Source: Streptomyces albipurpureus
GTDB lineage: Bacteria; Actinomycetota; Actinomycetes; Streptomycetales; Streptomycetaceae
NCBI RefSeq assembly: GCF_023701525.1
Contig: NZ_JAMQAW010000033.1
Span: 1-64,000, forward strand
Direction of reading: 5' to 3'
Length of the DNA stretch: 64,000 nt
The notes under the pieces are model-generated. The model had not been told where the DNA came from, searched no databases, and worked only from the letters and a program-made list of their open reading frames with translations. Made by a program: the position numbers and the translations under genes. Of the stretch, positions 25,896-33,118 are shown piece after piece (position 1 is the stretch's first letter; the number at the start of each line of letters is the position of its first letter).

Positions 25896-25983
25896 GGTTG
25901 TCTTGGGCGGGGGTGCTTGTGCTTGGGGGCCTTGGCTCCTGGGCCGGGCGCCCTTGCTTTTGCTGTCCTCTCCCGGGGCGGGG

Positions 25984-26204
25984 GGTTCCGTCCTCAAGCG
26001 CCGGACGGGCTGGGGGTGCCCCCTGGCGGGGGCTTGTCTTGGCGGGGGTTGCCCGGGGTTGGGGTTTTGGGTTTCCCGCCGTGAGGGTCTTGTCCTGTGG
26101 GGGTTGGGGGGTGCTATCGGGGGTGACTCCTCAGCGTCGACGGCCTGAAGGTCCTTTGATCCGGCATGCGGGTCTTGCCGTCGATCGCTTCCGGGGACAC
26201 CCCC
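25984..26204 (-). repeat. Composite repeat A-spacer-B, copy 1
   Basis: Repeat A (25984-26012), a G/T-rich spacer of 106 bases, then the 86-bp element B (26119-26204). B has outer arms GGGGGTGACTCC and GGGGACACCCCC, then inner arms AGCGTCGACGGC and GCCGTCGATCGCT, and an apical stem GATCC/GGGTC. Homology continues to about 26245. A and spacer are near-identical to composite 2 at 30.7 kb. The rest of 26205-26490 holds no other recognised feature apart from the likely promoter of the next operon. Confidence 0.85.
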
Positions 26205-26490
26205 TGCGCGCCCCCACGCCGAGACTTACATCCCCTGCCCCCAGGGGCCTCTTTCCGCTGAGGTAGCTAGAGGGAAGGCCCATGTGTGACCCCATGCCCA
26301 AGCTTGGTCCCGCTTGCCCCTTGGGACGCGTGGCCTTGGTAGGAGCCTGGGGGAGGTTGCTGAACCTCAAGCGCGGGTGCGGGGCCACCGCATAGCACCG
26401 GGGATGCGAATAATCGAGAATCACCCCGGACGGACCCCCCTTCGGATCGTCATGCTTGCGTTGTTGTGTCCGACGACGAGGGGAACGGCC

Positions 26491-27243
26491 ATGGCAAGGC
26501 GTCTGCGGGTCCTCGGGAGCACATCCGGATTGGGTGACTGCCCCACGCTGTATGAGGATCTGGACACGGGGGAAATGCTCGTGCAGGGGGACGCGGTGAT
26601 TGACCCCACGGACGTGGCGCAGCTCAAGTACGTCAAGGATGGGGAAGCGTTCGTGGTCGTACCTCGGGCACTGCTGGCGGACTTCTCCCCAAGGGAGGTC
26701 ACGCACGTGCCGGAGTTCGTTCCGCAACAGAAGATCAGCGAGTTCATCAACGACGGGTTCGAGCACACCGCATGGCGGCTGGAGACCCGAAGTGGGTACG
26801 CGTCCGACCAGGCGATGCCGTCTTACCAAGAGTTCCTGCGGACCGGTGACACCGCCGGGGAAGTAGGGCACTCATGGTTCGCCAACGTGCGGCGCATGGT
26901 GGACGTTGGCAAGAGGTTCGAGCGGGTACGGATCGTGGACAACCCGCCGACCACCGGCCAGCGGTACCTGCTTGCCTGTGCGCGGACGAACGTGGCAGCC
27001 GGTGAGGACATCCGTCACCTGTGGCGGGACGATGCCGAGCGTCACGGTGTGAACCTCTCGGACTTCTGGCTGTTCGACTCCCGCACGGTGGCGCGTTTTC
27101 ATTTCGAGGGTGAGCGCACTATCGGCATGGAGTTGATCACCGATCCTGCCGAGGTGCTGCGAGCCTGTCAGCTGCGGGACGTCGCATGGCACCACGCCAT
27201 CCCCTACCAGGAGTTCACGGGGAAGGTACCGTCCTCTGAGTGA
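26491..27243 (+). CDS. DUF6879-family protein
   Basis: 250 residues. An N-terminal about 60-residue part (CPTLYEDLDTGEMLVQGDAVIDP) precedes a DUF6879 domain with FINDGFEHTAWRLETRSGYASDQAMPSYQEFLRTG. DUF6879 proteins are abundant in Streptomyces, are usually paired with an XRE/DUF5753 regulator as here, and have no settled function. ATG 26491 is chosen for GAGGGGAAC upstream. The stop overlaps the next gene by GTGA, so the pair is coupled. First gene of a five-gene accessory unit with weaker codon bias than the flanking core genes. Confidence 0.8.
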   Translation: MARRLRVLGSTSGLGDCPTLYEDLDTGEMLVQGDAVIDPTDVAQLKYVKDGEAFVVVPRALLADFSPREVTHVPEFVPQQKISEFINDGFEHTAWRLETRSGYASDQAMPSYQEFLRTGDTAGEVGHSWFANVRRMVDVGKRFERVRIVDNPPTTGQRYLLACARTNVAAGEDIRHLWRDDAERHGVNLSDFWLFDSRTVARFHFEGERTIGMELITDPAEVLRACQLRDVAWHHAIPYQEFTGKVPSSE

Positions 27244-28085
27244 GTACGGACTTTCAGCAAGCCCGGGTGTCCCTCGGTGCGCGCCTGCGGGAGTTGCGCA
27301 CCGAGGGCGGGCTTACGGGCCGCGAACTGGCTGACCGGCTTGAGTGGGGACAGTCCAAGGTCAGCAAATTGGAGACTGGAAAACAGACACCGACTGTCGC
27401 GGATCTCAGTGCATGGGCTGAGGGGACCGGGAAGCCGGGGGTAATCGGCGAACTCGTCGGGCGACTGCGTGGGCTGGAGACGCAGTACCGATCATGGCGC
27501 CGACAGTTGGCGGGTGGCTATCGCGCCGTGCAGGAAGCGCACGGGGCACAAGCTCAGAAGACGCGCACTCGGCGCAGCTTCGACCCCGCGCTAATACCAG
27601 GGCTCTTGCAGACCGCCGACTACGCGCGCGCAGTGCTCACTCGATACTCCGCTATCCACACCGCCCCTCGGGACATCGAGGCCGCTGTGCAGGCACGTAT
27701 GGGGCGTCAAGACATCCTCATGGACCAGAGTCGGACGTTTCACTTTCTTGTCTGGGAAGGGGCTCTACGGGCGCGGCCTTGCTCGCCCCCGGTGCTCTCG
27801 GTGCAGCTTGACCGAATTGTGGGGCGGCTCGGTCCAGGGAACGTGCGGGTAGGTATCGTGCCATTCGAAGCAGACATGAACGTTCCCGCTGGTGTCGGAT
27901 TCTCCGTCCATGATGACAGCCTCGTGATCACCGAGACCTGGCACGCCGAAATGTGGTTGGACGATCCGGAAGACGTAGCTCTGCACATTCGTGCTTGGGC
28001 CGCGTTGGAAAGTAATGCCCTCTATGGCGCCGGGGCGCACCGGGTCGTCATGCGGGCTAGGCAGTCTTTGGGCCCGCGAGAGTAA
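27240..28085 (+). CDS. XRE-family regulator with DUF5753 domain
   Basis: 281 residues. An N-terminal helix-turn-helix (about 10-65, LGARLRELRTEGGLTGRELADRLEWGQSKVSKLETGKQTP) is followed by DUF5753 (about 100-275, FDPALIPGLLQTADYARAVLTRY ... VGIVPFEADMNVPAGVGF ... ITETWHAEMWLDDPEDV). DUF5753 proteins act with small DUF397 or DUF6879 partners in development and specialised-metabolite control. It starts with GTG in a 4-bp overlap with the DUF6879 gene. Here it probably controls the downstream radical SAM unit, from which it is separated by 295 bp. Confidence 0.9.
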   Translation: MSTDFQQARVSLGARLRELRTEGGLTGRELADRLEWGQSKVSKLETGKQTPTVADLSAWAEGTGKPGVIGELVGRLRGLETQYRSWRRQLAGGYRAVQEAHGAQAQKTRTRRSFDPALIPGLLQTADYARAVLTRYSAIHTAPRDIEAAVQARMGRQDILMDQSRTFHFLVWEGALRARPCSPPVLSVQLDRIVGRLGPGNVRVGIVPFEADMNVPAGVGFSVHDDSLVITETWHAEMWLDDPEDVALHIRAWAALESNALYGAGAHRVVMRARQSLGPRE

Positions 28086-28380
28086 CCGCGAGTACCACCT
28101 CTACGCCGTCCCGAGCCTTGCCTAGCGTTCCGTCGGATAGAGCCAGTGGCGAATGGCGGTCGGTGAGCCGAGAAGGCACGAACACCAACAGCCTGGTGCC
28201 ATGTTGCTGTGGATATTTCGGGATAGCGACCCCATGCCCGTTAGCTTCGATAACGCATGGCGGAAGTTTCCTGACCAACCGGTCTGAAGGACTACCCGAA
28301 AGCGCACACTCTCACCGGGGGAGCGATCCAATCATGGTGGTTCAGCGAGGGTGGGTAGCCAGTCTGCTGAATGGAGAGCC

Positions 28381-29502
28381 ATGCACCAAGTAGTCGCTAC
28401 TCCGCAGGATGACAAGTTCGCTGTTGTACGGCAGGGGGAACAAAAGGCGCTCCACATCCCCCGTTCCTTCTACGAAGAAGTGGTGGAGGCGGTAGCTGGG
28501 GGAAGCCCGGTCCCGGGTTGGCTCGCTGACGCTGCTCAAGCCGCCTGGGGGCTCCGACCCGCCGGACAGCCTAGCGACACGGCGGTCCTCGTTCGGCCGC
28601 TCACCATCCTCAATTACAGCCGGGCAACCTTCGAGATCAACAAAGGCTGCAACTTTGGGTGTGAGCACTGTTTCCTTCCGGAACGGAAGTTCGAAGGATT
28701 GGGCATGGACGAGAAGAGGCTTCTCCTCACCATGCTCCGTGACGCCGGAGTTCTCTGGCTCCAGTTCACAGGCGGTGAACCGACGATTGATCGGGACTTC
28801 CCTGCCGCGTATCGGATGGCCCATGGCATGGGAATGCTGCTGGAACTTCTCACCAACGGCTCACGGCTCTACCAGCCTGCCATGATCGACATGCTCACCG
28901 CCCTACCGCCCCACAAGGTGATGGTCTCTCTGTACGGCGCCACATCAGAGAGCTTCGATGCCCTCACTCGGCGTCGCGACTCCTTCAAAGGCGTGATGAA
29001 AGGAATAGCAGCGGCAAAAGAAGCTGGTATTCCCTTGGAGATCACGCTCATCATCACAAAGCGCAACGCCCACGAAGTGGACGCTATGCGCGATCTCGCC
29101 GACCGATACGGGGTCTACCGCAAGGAGTACGGGAGCATTTCCCCCACCTACGACGGCGGAAACGAGCCTCTTGCTACCCAGGCGGAAGACTGGATTGGCC
29201 GCTCGTCTGTCTTCGCCGGGTGCCCGGCCGGTTACCGCTTCTTTCACGTTGACCCGCACGGCTGGGTGACCATGTGCAAGATCGGTCGCGAGAACCCCAT
29301 CAACCTGTTGGCCGAAGGATTGAGCGGGCTTACCCGGCTGCCCGCAATCGCAGATTCTCAAATGTCCCGCGCCGGTGGATGTTCCGGCTGCAAGTTGTCG
29401 AAGACCTGTCGGGTCTGTCGGCCGCTTGCGAAGGTGTACCAGGAAGCGGAGGCACCCCTCCGCACCTACTGTCAGCACGGAATGAAGGAGGCAACGAAGT
29501 GA
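28381..29502 (+). CDS. Radical SAM/SPASM peptide maturase (candidate)
   Basis: A 373-residue radical SAM enzyme. The [4Fe-4S] motif is C90-NFG-C94-EH-C97, followed by a GGEP-type segment (QFTGGEPTID). The C-terminal cysteines (C334, C337, C343, C346 and C364) form a SPASM-type auxiliary cluster domain, found mainly in enzymes that crosslink ribosomal peptides (RiPPs). Residues 1-75 are a separate small region that could recognise a leader peptide. GGAGAGCC precedes ATG 28381. The 3' end overlaps a 59-codon gene by GTGA, the classic maturase/precursor arrangement in mirrored order. Its third positions are less GC-rich than core genes, suggesting transfer. Confidence 0.88.
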   Translation: MHQVVATPQDDKFAVVRQGEQKALHIPRSFYEEVVEAVAGGSPVPGWLADAAQAAWGLRPAGQPSDTAVLVRPLTILNYSRATFEINKGCNFGCEHCFLPERKFEGLGMDEKRLLLTMLRDAGVLWLQFTGGEPTIDRDFPAAYRMAHGMGMLLELLTNGSRLYQPAMIDMLTALPPHKVMVSLYGATSESFDALTRRRDSFKGVMKGIAAAKEAGIPLEITLIITKRNAHEVDAMRDLADRYGVYRKEYGSISPTYDGGNEPLATQAEDWIGRSSVFAGCPAGYRFFHVDPHGWVTMCKIGRENPINLLAEGLSGLTRLPAIADSQMSRAGGCSGCKLSKTCRVCRPLAKVYQEAEAPLRTYCQHGMKEATK

Positions 29503-29678
29503 CTGTTGTTGCGGTAGAGATCACCCCCCTAGGCGCGGTGGGGGACTGGCAGCTGACCACGATCCAGGAGCGTCCCCGTGCGGGCATCCCTGAGCTGACG
29601 GGCGTCCAGATCGTGGACGTGGAGACGCTCGCGTCTGCTTCAGACCGCGGATGCGGCAACGACAACCCTTACCAGTAG
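29499..29678 (+). CDS. Candidate RiPP precursor peptide
   Basis: 59 residues starting at GTG inside the radical SAM stop (GTGA), with AAGGAGG 9 bases upstream. An acidic/hydrophobic leader-like part (VAVEITPLGAVGDWQLTTIQ) is followed by GIPELTGVQIVDVETLASA and a compact polar end SDRGCGNDNPYQ. The single Cys, the two Asn, the Asp and the Tyr would be the plausible targets for thioether or C-C crosslinking. I recognise no described precursor family. Assignment rests on its position, its coupling to a SPASM enzyme and its leader/core look. Confidence 0.7.
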   Translation: MTVVAVEITPLGAVGDWQLTTIQERPRAGIPELTGVQIVDVETLASASDRGCGNDNPYQ

Positions 29679-29778
29679 TCGGCCCGCCGCTCCGGGCCTT
29701 TACGTACCCGCGCGGGCTTCGCGGCGTTCATTCGACGTGGTGGGGCCGCACAGCTCGTGTGTGGAAGTGTGAGGAGCC

Positions 29779-30585
29779 GTGGCAACAAACCGAATCGCCT
29801 TTGAAGAACTGCCTTCGGCGGTGCTCGCCGAAGTCGAAGCGCTCACCGGACCTCTCCTGAAGGCCGAACCGGCGGAGGAGGGGTTCAACAGTGAGATTGC
29901 TGCCCGTGTCTTCACGGAGACCGGGAGCGTCTACGTGAAGGGACTCCGGGCCGGCCATCCCCGGGCCTGGACCCAGCGTCGCGAAGCGGAGGTCAACCCC
30001 TTCCTTCAGGGAGTCGCCCCGGATCTCCGGTGGCGGATCGAAGGTGAGGAGTGGGACCTCCTGGGCTTCGAAGCCCTTGAAGGCCACCATGCGGACTACT
30101 CGCCCGGATCGCCAGACCTCTCGAAGGTTGCCAACCTGCTAGTTCGTCTGGGAGAAGTCGCTTGCCCGGACATCGAGCTGCGGCATGCAGAGCAACGCCT
30201 TGAGCGATACGCAGCGAAGCCTGGAGACTTGGCCCACTTCGCCGGGGACTCTCTCCTTCATACGGACCTCAACAACGCCAACGTGCTGGTGGAGGAGACC
30301 GCATTCCTTGTGGACTGGGCCTGGGCCACCCGGGGCGCCAAGTGGTTGGACCCTGGCTACTGGGTGATCTGGCTCATGGCCGCTGGGGGCCACACGGCGG
30401 AATCCGCGGAGCACTGGGCGGGAGAAGTCCCCTCATGGCGGAGCGCCCCATCTGAGGGTGTGGACGCGTTCGCCATGGCCAACGCCAACCTGTGGGAAGA
30501 GATCGGGGGCGGAGACCCGGACCCATGGACCGCCCGCATGGTCACCGCGTCCGCCCGCTGGGCCGCCCACCGCACCAAGGCATGA
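29779..30585 (+). CDS. APH-fold phosphotransferase (kinase-like)
   Basis: 268 residues of the aminoglycoside-phosphotransferase/choline-kinase superfamily. The catalytic loop HTDLNNANVL lies near residue 160 and the metal-binding VDWAWATRG near 178. The N-lobe is divergent, with YVKGL as a likely ATP lysine strand. The start is GTG with GAGG upstream, 100 bp after the precursor-like gene and on the same strand, so it could phosphorylate a peptide product, act in self-protection, or simply be a neighbour. It ends the five-gene unit; repeat elements follow. Confidence 0.85.
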   Translation: MATNRIAFEELPSAVLAEVEALTGPLLKAEPAEEGFNSEIAARVFTETGSVYVKGLRAGHPRAWTQRREAEVNPFLQGVAPDLRWRIEGEEWDLLGFEALEGHHADYSPGSPDLSKVANLLVRLGEVACPDIELRHAEQRLERYAAKPGDLAHFAGDSLLHTDLNNANVLVEETAFLVDWAWATRGAKWLDPGYWVIWLMAAGGHTAESAEHWAGEVPSWRSAPSEGVDAFAMANANLWEEIGGGDPDPWTARMVTASARWAAHRTKA

Positions 30586-30713
30586 GCGCGCACTGAGCCT
30601 CGCTAGACCACCTACCCATGGGGATTCAAGGGGTGTGGCGGGGCTTTCGTTGTTGAGTGGTGCTGCGCTGTGGCTCGGAGCCGCCGCGCTGGTCTTCCTC
30701 GTCTGAGGCGGAG

Positions 30714-30935
30714 GGTTCCGTCCTCAAGCGCCGGACGGGCTGGGGGTGCCCCCTGGCGGGGGCTTGTTTTGGCGTGGGTTGCCCGGGGTTGGGGTCTTGG
30801 GTTGCCTGGGCTGGGGGTCTTGCCTCTGTTGGGGTTGGGGGGTGCTATCGGGGGTGGCTCCTCAGCGTCGACGGCCCGAAGCTCCTCCGAGCCGGCAAGG
30901 CTCTCTTGCCGTCGATCGCTTCCGGGGACACCCCC
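30714..30935 (-). repeat. Composite repeat A-spacer-B, copy 2
   Basis: Repeat A (30714-30743), a 106-base spacer, and the 86-bp element B (30850-30935) with apical stem GAGCC/GGCTC. It lies between convergent genes. The A, spacer and first half of B match composite 1 almost base for base, making an approximately 260-bp direct repeat around the radical SAM cassette. The rest of 30586-31116 shows no gene. Confidence 0.85.
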
Positions 30936-31116
30936 TGCGCGCCCCCATCCGAGGCCCGGTACCTCTTGCCCTCAGGGTCCTGTCCCCGCAGGGGCCGGGG
31001 GAGGTAGATCGTGGCTATGGCGCACGCGAAAGCCCCGCCATGTCCCCGAACGGAATCCGAATGTGGCGAGGCTTTCGATGGTGGATGTGCTGCCCCGTAC
31101 ATGCTTCGTCGGCCAG

Positions 31117-31326
31117 TCAGACAGTGCTGAACTCCCCGGCCTTGACACCCGCCACGAAGGAGGCGAACGAGTCGGCGGGAAGGCTCAGTATCGGGCCGTG
31201 CGGCTCTTTGGAGTCACGGACGGGGACCATGCCCGTAGTGGACGCGTGTGCCGGGGCCCACTCGACACAGTTGCCCCCCTGCTGGCTGTAGGAGGACTTG
31301 ATCCAGATAGGAGATTCGGTCGTCAT
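31117..31326 (-). CDS. DUF397 protein 1
   Basis: A 69-residue DUF397 protein. It has the hallmark IWIKSSYSQQGGNCVEWAP start, then VPVRDSKEPHGPILSLPADSFASFVAGVKAGEF. DUF397 proteins are small partners, probably antagonists, of XRE/DUF5753 regulators. The codons directly upstream still read LSQAASVTTDQSSKGRL, a decayed copy of the regulator tail found before the second DUF397 gene, so this is one half of a tandem duplication. Confidence 0.88.
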   Translation of the reverse strand: MTTESPIWIKSSYSQQGGNCVEWAPAHASTTGMVPVRDSKEPHGPILSLPADSFASFVAGVKAGEFSTV

Positions 31327-31501
31327 GAGTCGCCCTTTCGAAGACTGATCCGTCGTTACAGATGCAGCTTGGGAGAGCCCTTTCCACTTGGCCGTCGAGA
31401 GAAGACCGTCAAATGCTCTTACTAGGAGTCTTGTTGCCTGACACGGCTGAGCCCTGCACTCCGAAAATGATGTGCAGGGCTCAGCTTGCATCGGAGTGTT
31501 G

Positions 31502-31699
31502 TTAAAGCTCGCTGGACCGGGCAAGGGCGACCAGCCCGGCGAACGCCGACGGGGACACCAGGAGGACCGGGCCGTTCACTCGCTTGCTGTCTCGGACGGG
31601 GACGACGCCGGATGACGCAAATACGGGGGCCCACTCAACGCACGCACCGCCGTTTTCGCTGTAGGAGGACTTGATCCAGCGGGGGGATTCAGTCGTCAC
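31502..31699 (-). CDS. DUF397 protein 2
   Basis: A 65-residue DUF397 protein (WIKSSYSENGGACVEWAP ... VPVRDSKRVNGPVLLVSPSAFAGLVALARS). It overlaps the upstream regulator remnant by 4 bp, the normal coupling of a DUF5753 regulator with its DUF397 partner. The regulator is broken, so this gene may now lack its cognate partner unless another DUF5753 protein, such as that at 27240-28085, substitutes. Confidence 0.88.
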   Translation of the reverse strand: MTTESPRWIKSSYSENGGACVEWAPVFASSGVVPVRDSKRVNGPVLLVSPSAFAGLVALARSSEL

Positions 31700-31938
31700 G
31701 GGTTGCCCTTTCGCAACTGATTGATCATGGCTACGGATGCCGCTTGGGACAGTGCTTCTGCTTGTAGTTGATGGTAGGCGGTCAACAGAGGCACTACGGA
31801 GGTGCTTTCCCGCTCAAGTTGGCCCCGTTGGGCGGACTCCGCGTAGGACAACAGGGATCGGTTCTGCAAGGTCAGGATGTAGAGCGGCAAGCTGAGGGGG
31901 CGACTGTCACCCATGTCGAACGGGGCGACCTGGAGCAC
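31696..31938 (-). pseudogene. Truncated XRE/DUF5753 regulator (C-terminal remnant)
   Basis: The frame reads VLQVAPFDMGDSRPL, then PLYILTLQNRSLLSYAESAQRGQLERESTSVV and EALSQAASVAMINQLRKG. This is the last about 80 residues of a DUF5753 regulator. Upstream the similarity stops at about 31938, next to a T-rich AATTTTTTTC tract, and no helix-turn-helix or DUF5753 core is left. The stop overlaps the DUF397 gene by 4 bp as in intact pairs. A deletion has removed roughly the first two thirds. Confidence 0.75.
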
Positions 31939-32067
31939 GGTCGGACGGGCCACCCAACCCAATTTTTTTCTGGTCGGTGCCGCTCCCCGCCAGGGGACAC
32001 AAGAACACAACATCGGCCATCCGCGCCACACCCCTCCATGCGCACACGCAGCAGTGAAAAAGAAACG

Positions 32068-32101
32068 CCCCAAGGAACCGGTCGTACCCAGTTCCTCGGG
32101 G
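32068..32101 (-). terminator. Hairpin with T-run on the minus strand
   Basis: CCCCAAGGAAC (32068-32078) pairs with GTTCCTCGGGG (32091-32101) with one mismatch. Reading the minus strand, CGTTTCTTTTTC follows. It looks like an intrinsic terminator, but no minus-strand gene lies upstream of it. It may be a leftover, or a structure in the leader of the gene at 32137. Confidence 0.4.
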
Positions 32102-32136
32102 CTCACCGAACAGCTTTCTCAGGAGCTGAACGACGT

Positions 32137-32496
32137 ATGTGTGATCGTATCGCCCGGGCACTCGTATGGGTGCTGAACGTACTGCCGTGGACCCGCCGAC
32201 CCCGGCCCGGATGGCACTCCGCCGACTACAGCGGGTCGGGTGAGATGTCGGGGAGAGTTCGTCGATGTTCATGCGGCTACCGCCGCTGTGTTGACCGGGA
32301 CTTGGTGGACACCGGTGGTGGCGGTGTAGGGGGCGCCGAGCACTGTTGCGACTGCGGCAAACTCACCCGTGCCCCCATCGCCGTACGCCACCTCCACACC
32401 ACCAACGGACCCGGGACCACCCTCTACACCTGCCCCCACTGCTTCCCCAACCATGATCCAGGCCCCACCCCCGGCGACCTGATCTGGAAGGCATAG
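32137..32496 (+). CDS. Small Cys/His-rich hypothetical protein
   Basis: 119 residues. The basic, Trp-containing start (CDRIARALVWVLNVLPWTRRPRPG) could be amphipathic. It is followed by CSCGYRRC, HCCDCGKLTRAPIAVRHLH and YTCPHCFPNH, three knuckles that suggest zinc binding. GGAG lies about 12 bases upstream. Such genes are often found divergent from XRE/DUF5753-DUF397 loci in Streptomyces, which fits its place next to the broken regulator. No defined family or function. Confidence 0.65.
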   Translation: MCDRIARALVWVLNVLPWTRRPRPGWHSADYSGSGEMSGRVRRCSCGYRRCVDRDLVDTGGGGVGGAEHCCDCGKLTRAPIAVRHLHTTNGPGTTLYTCPHCFPNHDPGPTPGDLIWKA

Positions 32497-32589
32497 GCAC
32501 ACACGAAGACAACTGCACCCCCACCCGGACCCATAGGGGTACACATACCCGAGGGCAAGAGGAAGCTGGCATGGGCGTGGGGGCGCGCA

Positions 32590-32816
32590 GGGGGTGTCCC
32601 CGGAAGCGATCGACGGCAAGACCCGCATGCCGGATCAAAGTGGCATCAGGCCGTCGACGCTGAGGAGTCACCCCCGATAGCACCCCCCAACCACAACACA
32701 ACAAGACCCTCAACCCCGGAAAACCCAAAACCTCGACCACCAGCAGCCCCCGCAAACAAAAGCACCCCACGCCAAGGAGACCAATTCAGCCCGTCCGGCG
32801 TTTGAGGACGGAACCC
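32590..32816 (+). repeat. Composite repeat B-spacer-A, copy 3
   Basis: Element B (32590-32675), a 111-base spacer, and repeat A (32787-32816), inverted relative to copies 1 and 2. The apical stem pairs as GATCC/GGGTC on the other strand. It lies between the convergent genes ending at 32496 and 33119, with A nearer the HelD-like gene. No gene is seen in 32497-33118. Confidence 0.85.
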
Positions 32817-32925
32817 TCCACCCCGGGTGAGGACAACCAACACGGGAGCGTCCAGCCCCTGGGCTCAAGGCCCCAGGGCACAGGCGACCCACGCCAATAC
32901 AGGGCACCCCGCCAAGGGGCAACCC

Positions 32926-32955
32926 CAGCCCGTCCGGCGTTTGAGGACGGAACCC
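32926..32955 (+). repeat. Repeat A, copy 6
   Basis: A further A copy 139 bp after the A of composite 3, followed by its usual CCACCCCCGGTGAG flank, which then begins a short tandem duplication. Confidence 0.8.
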
Positions 32956-32957
32956 CC

Positions 32958-33095
32958 CACCCCCGGTGAGCACAACCAACACCGGCGCGTCCAGCCCAAG
33001 AGCCAGGGCTCCCACCCCCGGTGAGCACAACCAACACCGGCGCGTCCAGCCCAATAGCCAGGGCTCCCACCCCCGGTGAGGACAACCAACACAGG
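32958..33095 (+). repeat. 55-bp tandem duplication
   Basis: Two near-identical 55-bp units (32958-33012 and 33013-33067) and a partial third, each beginning CACCCCCGGTGAG and containing CAACACCGGCGCGTCCAGCC. They derive from the flank of repeat A. Confidence 0.85.
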
Positions 33096-33118
33096 CCCCC
33101 AAGCGCAGGCCGCAGGCC

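Noticed and set aside
25783..26490. Protein-coding frames such as that at 26131-26871.
   Set aside because: Same nonsense peptides recur at every repeat copy; they are repeat-derived open frames.
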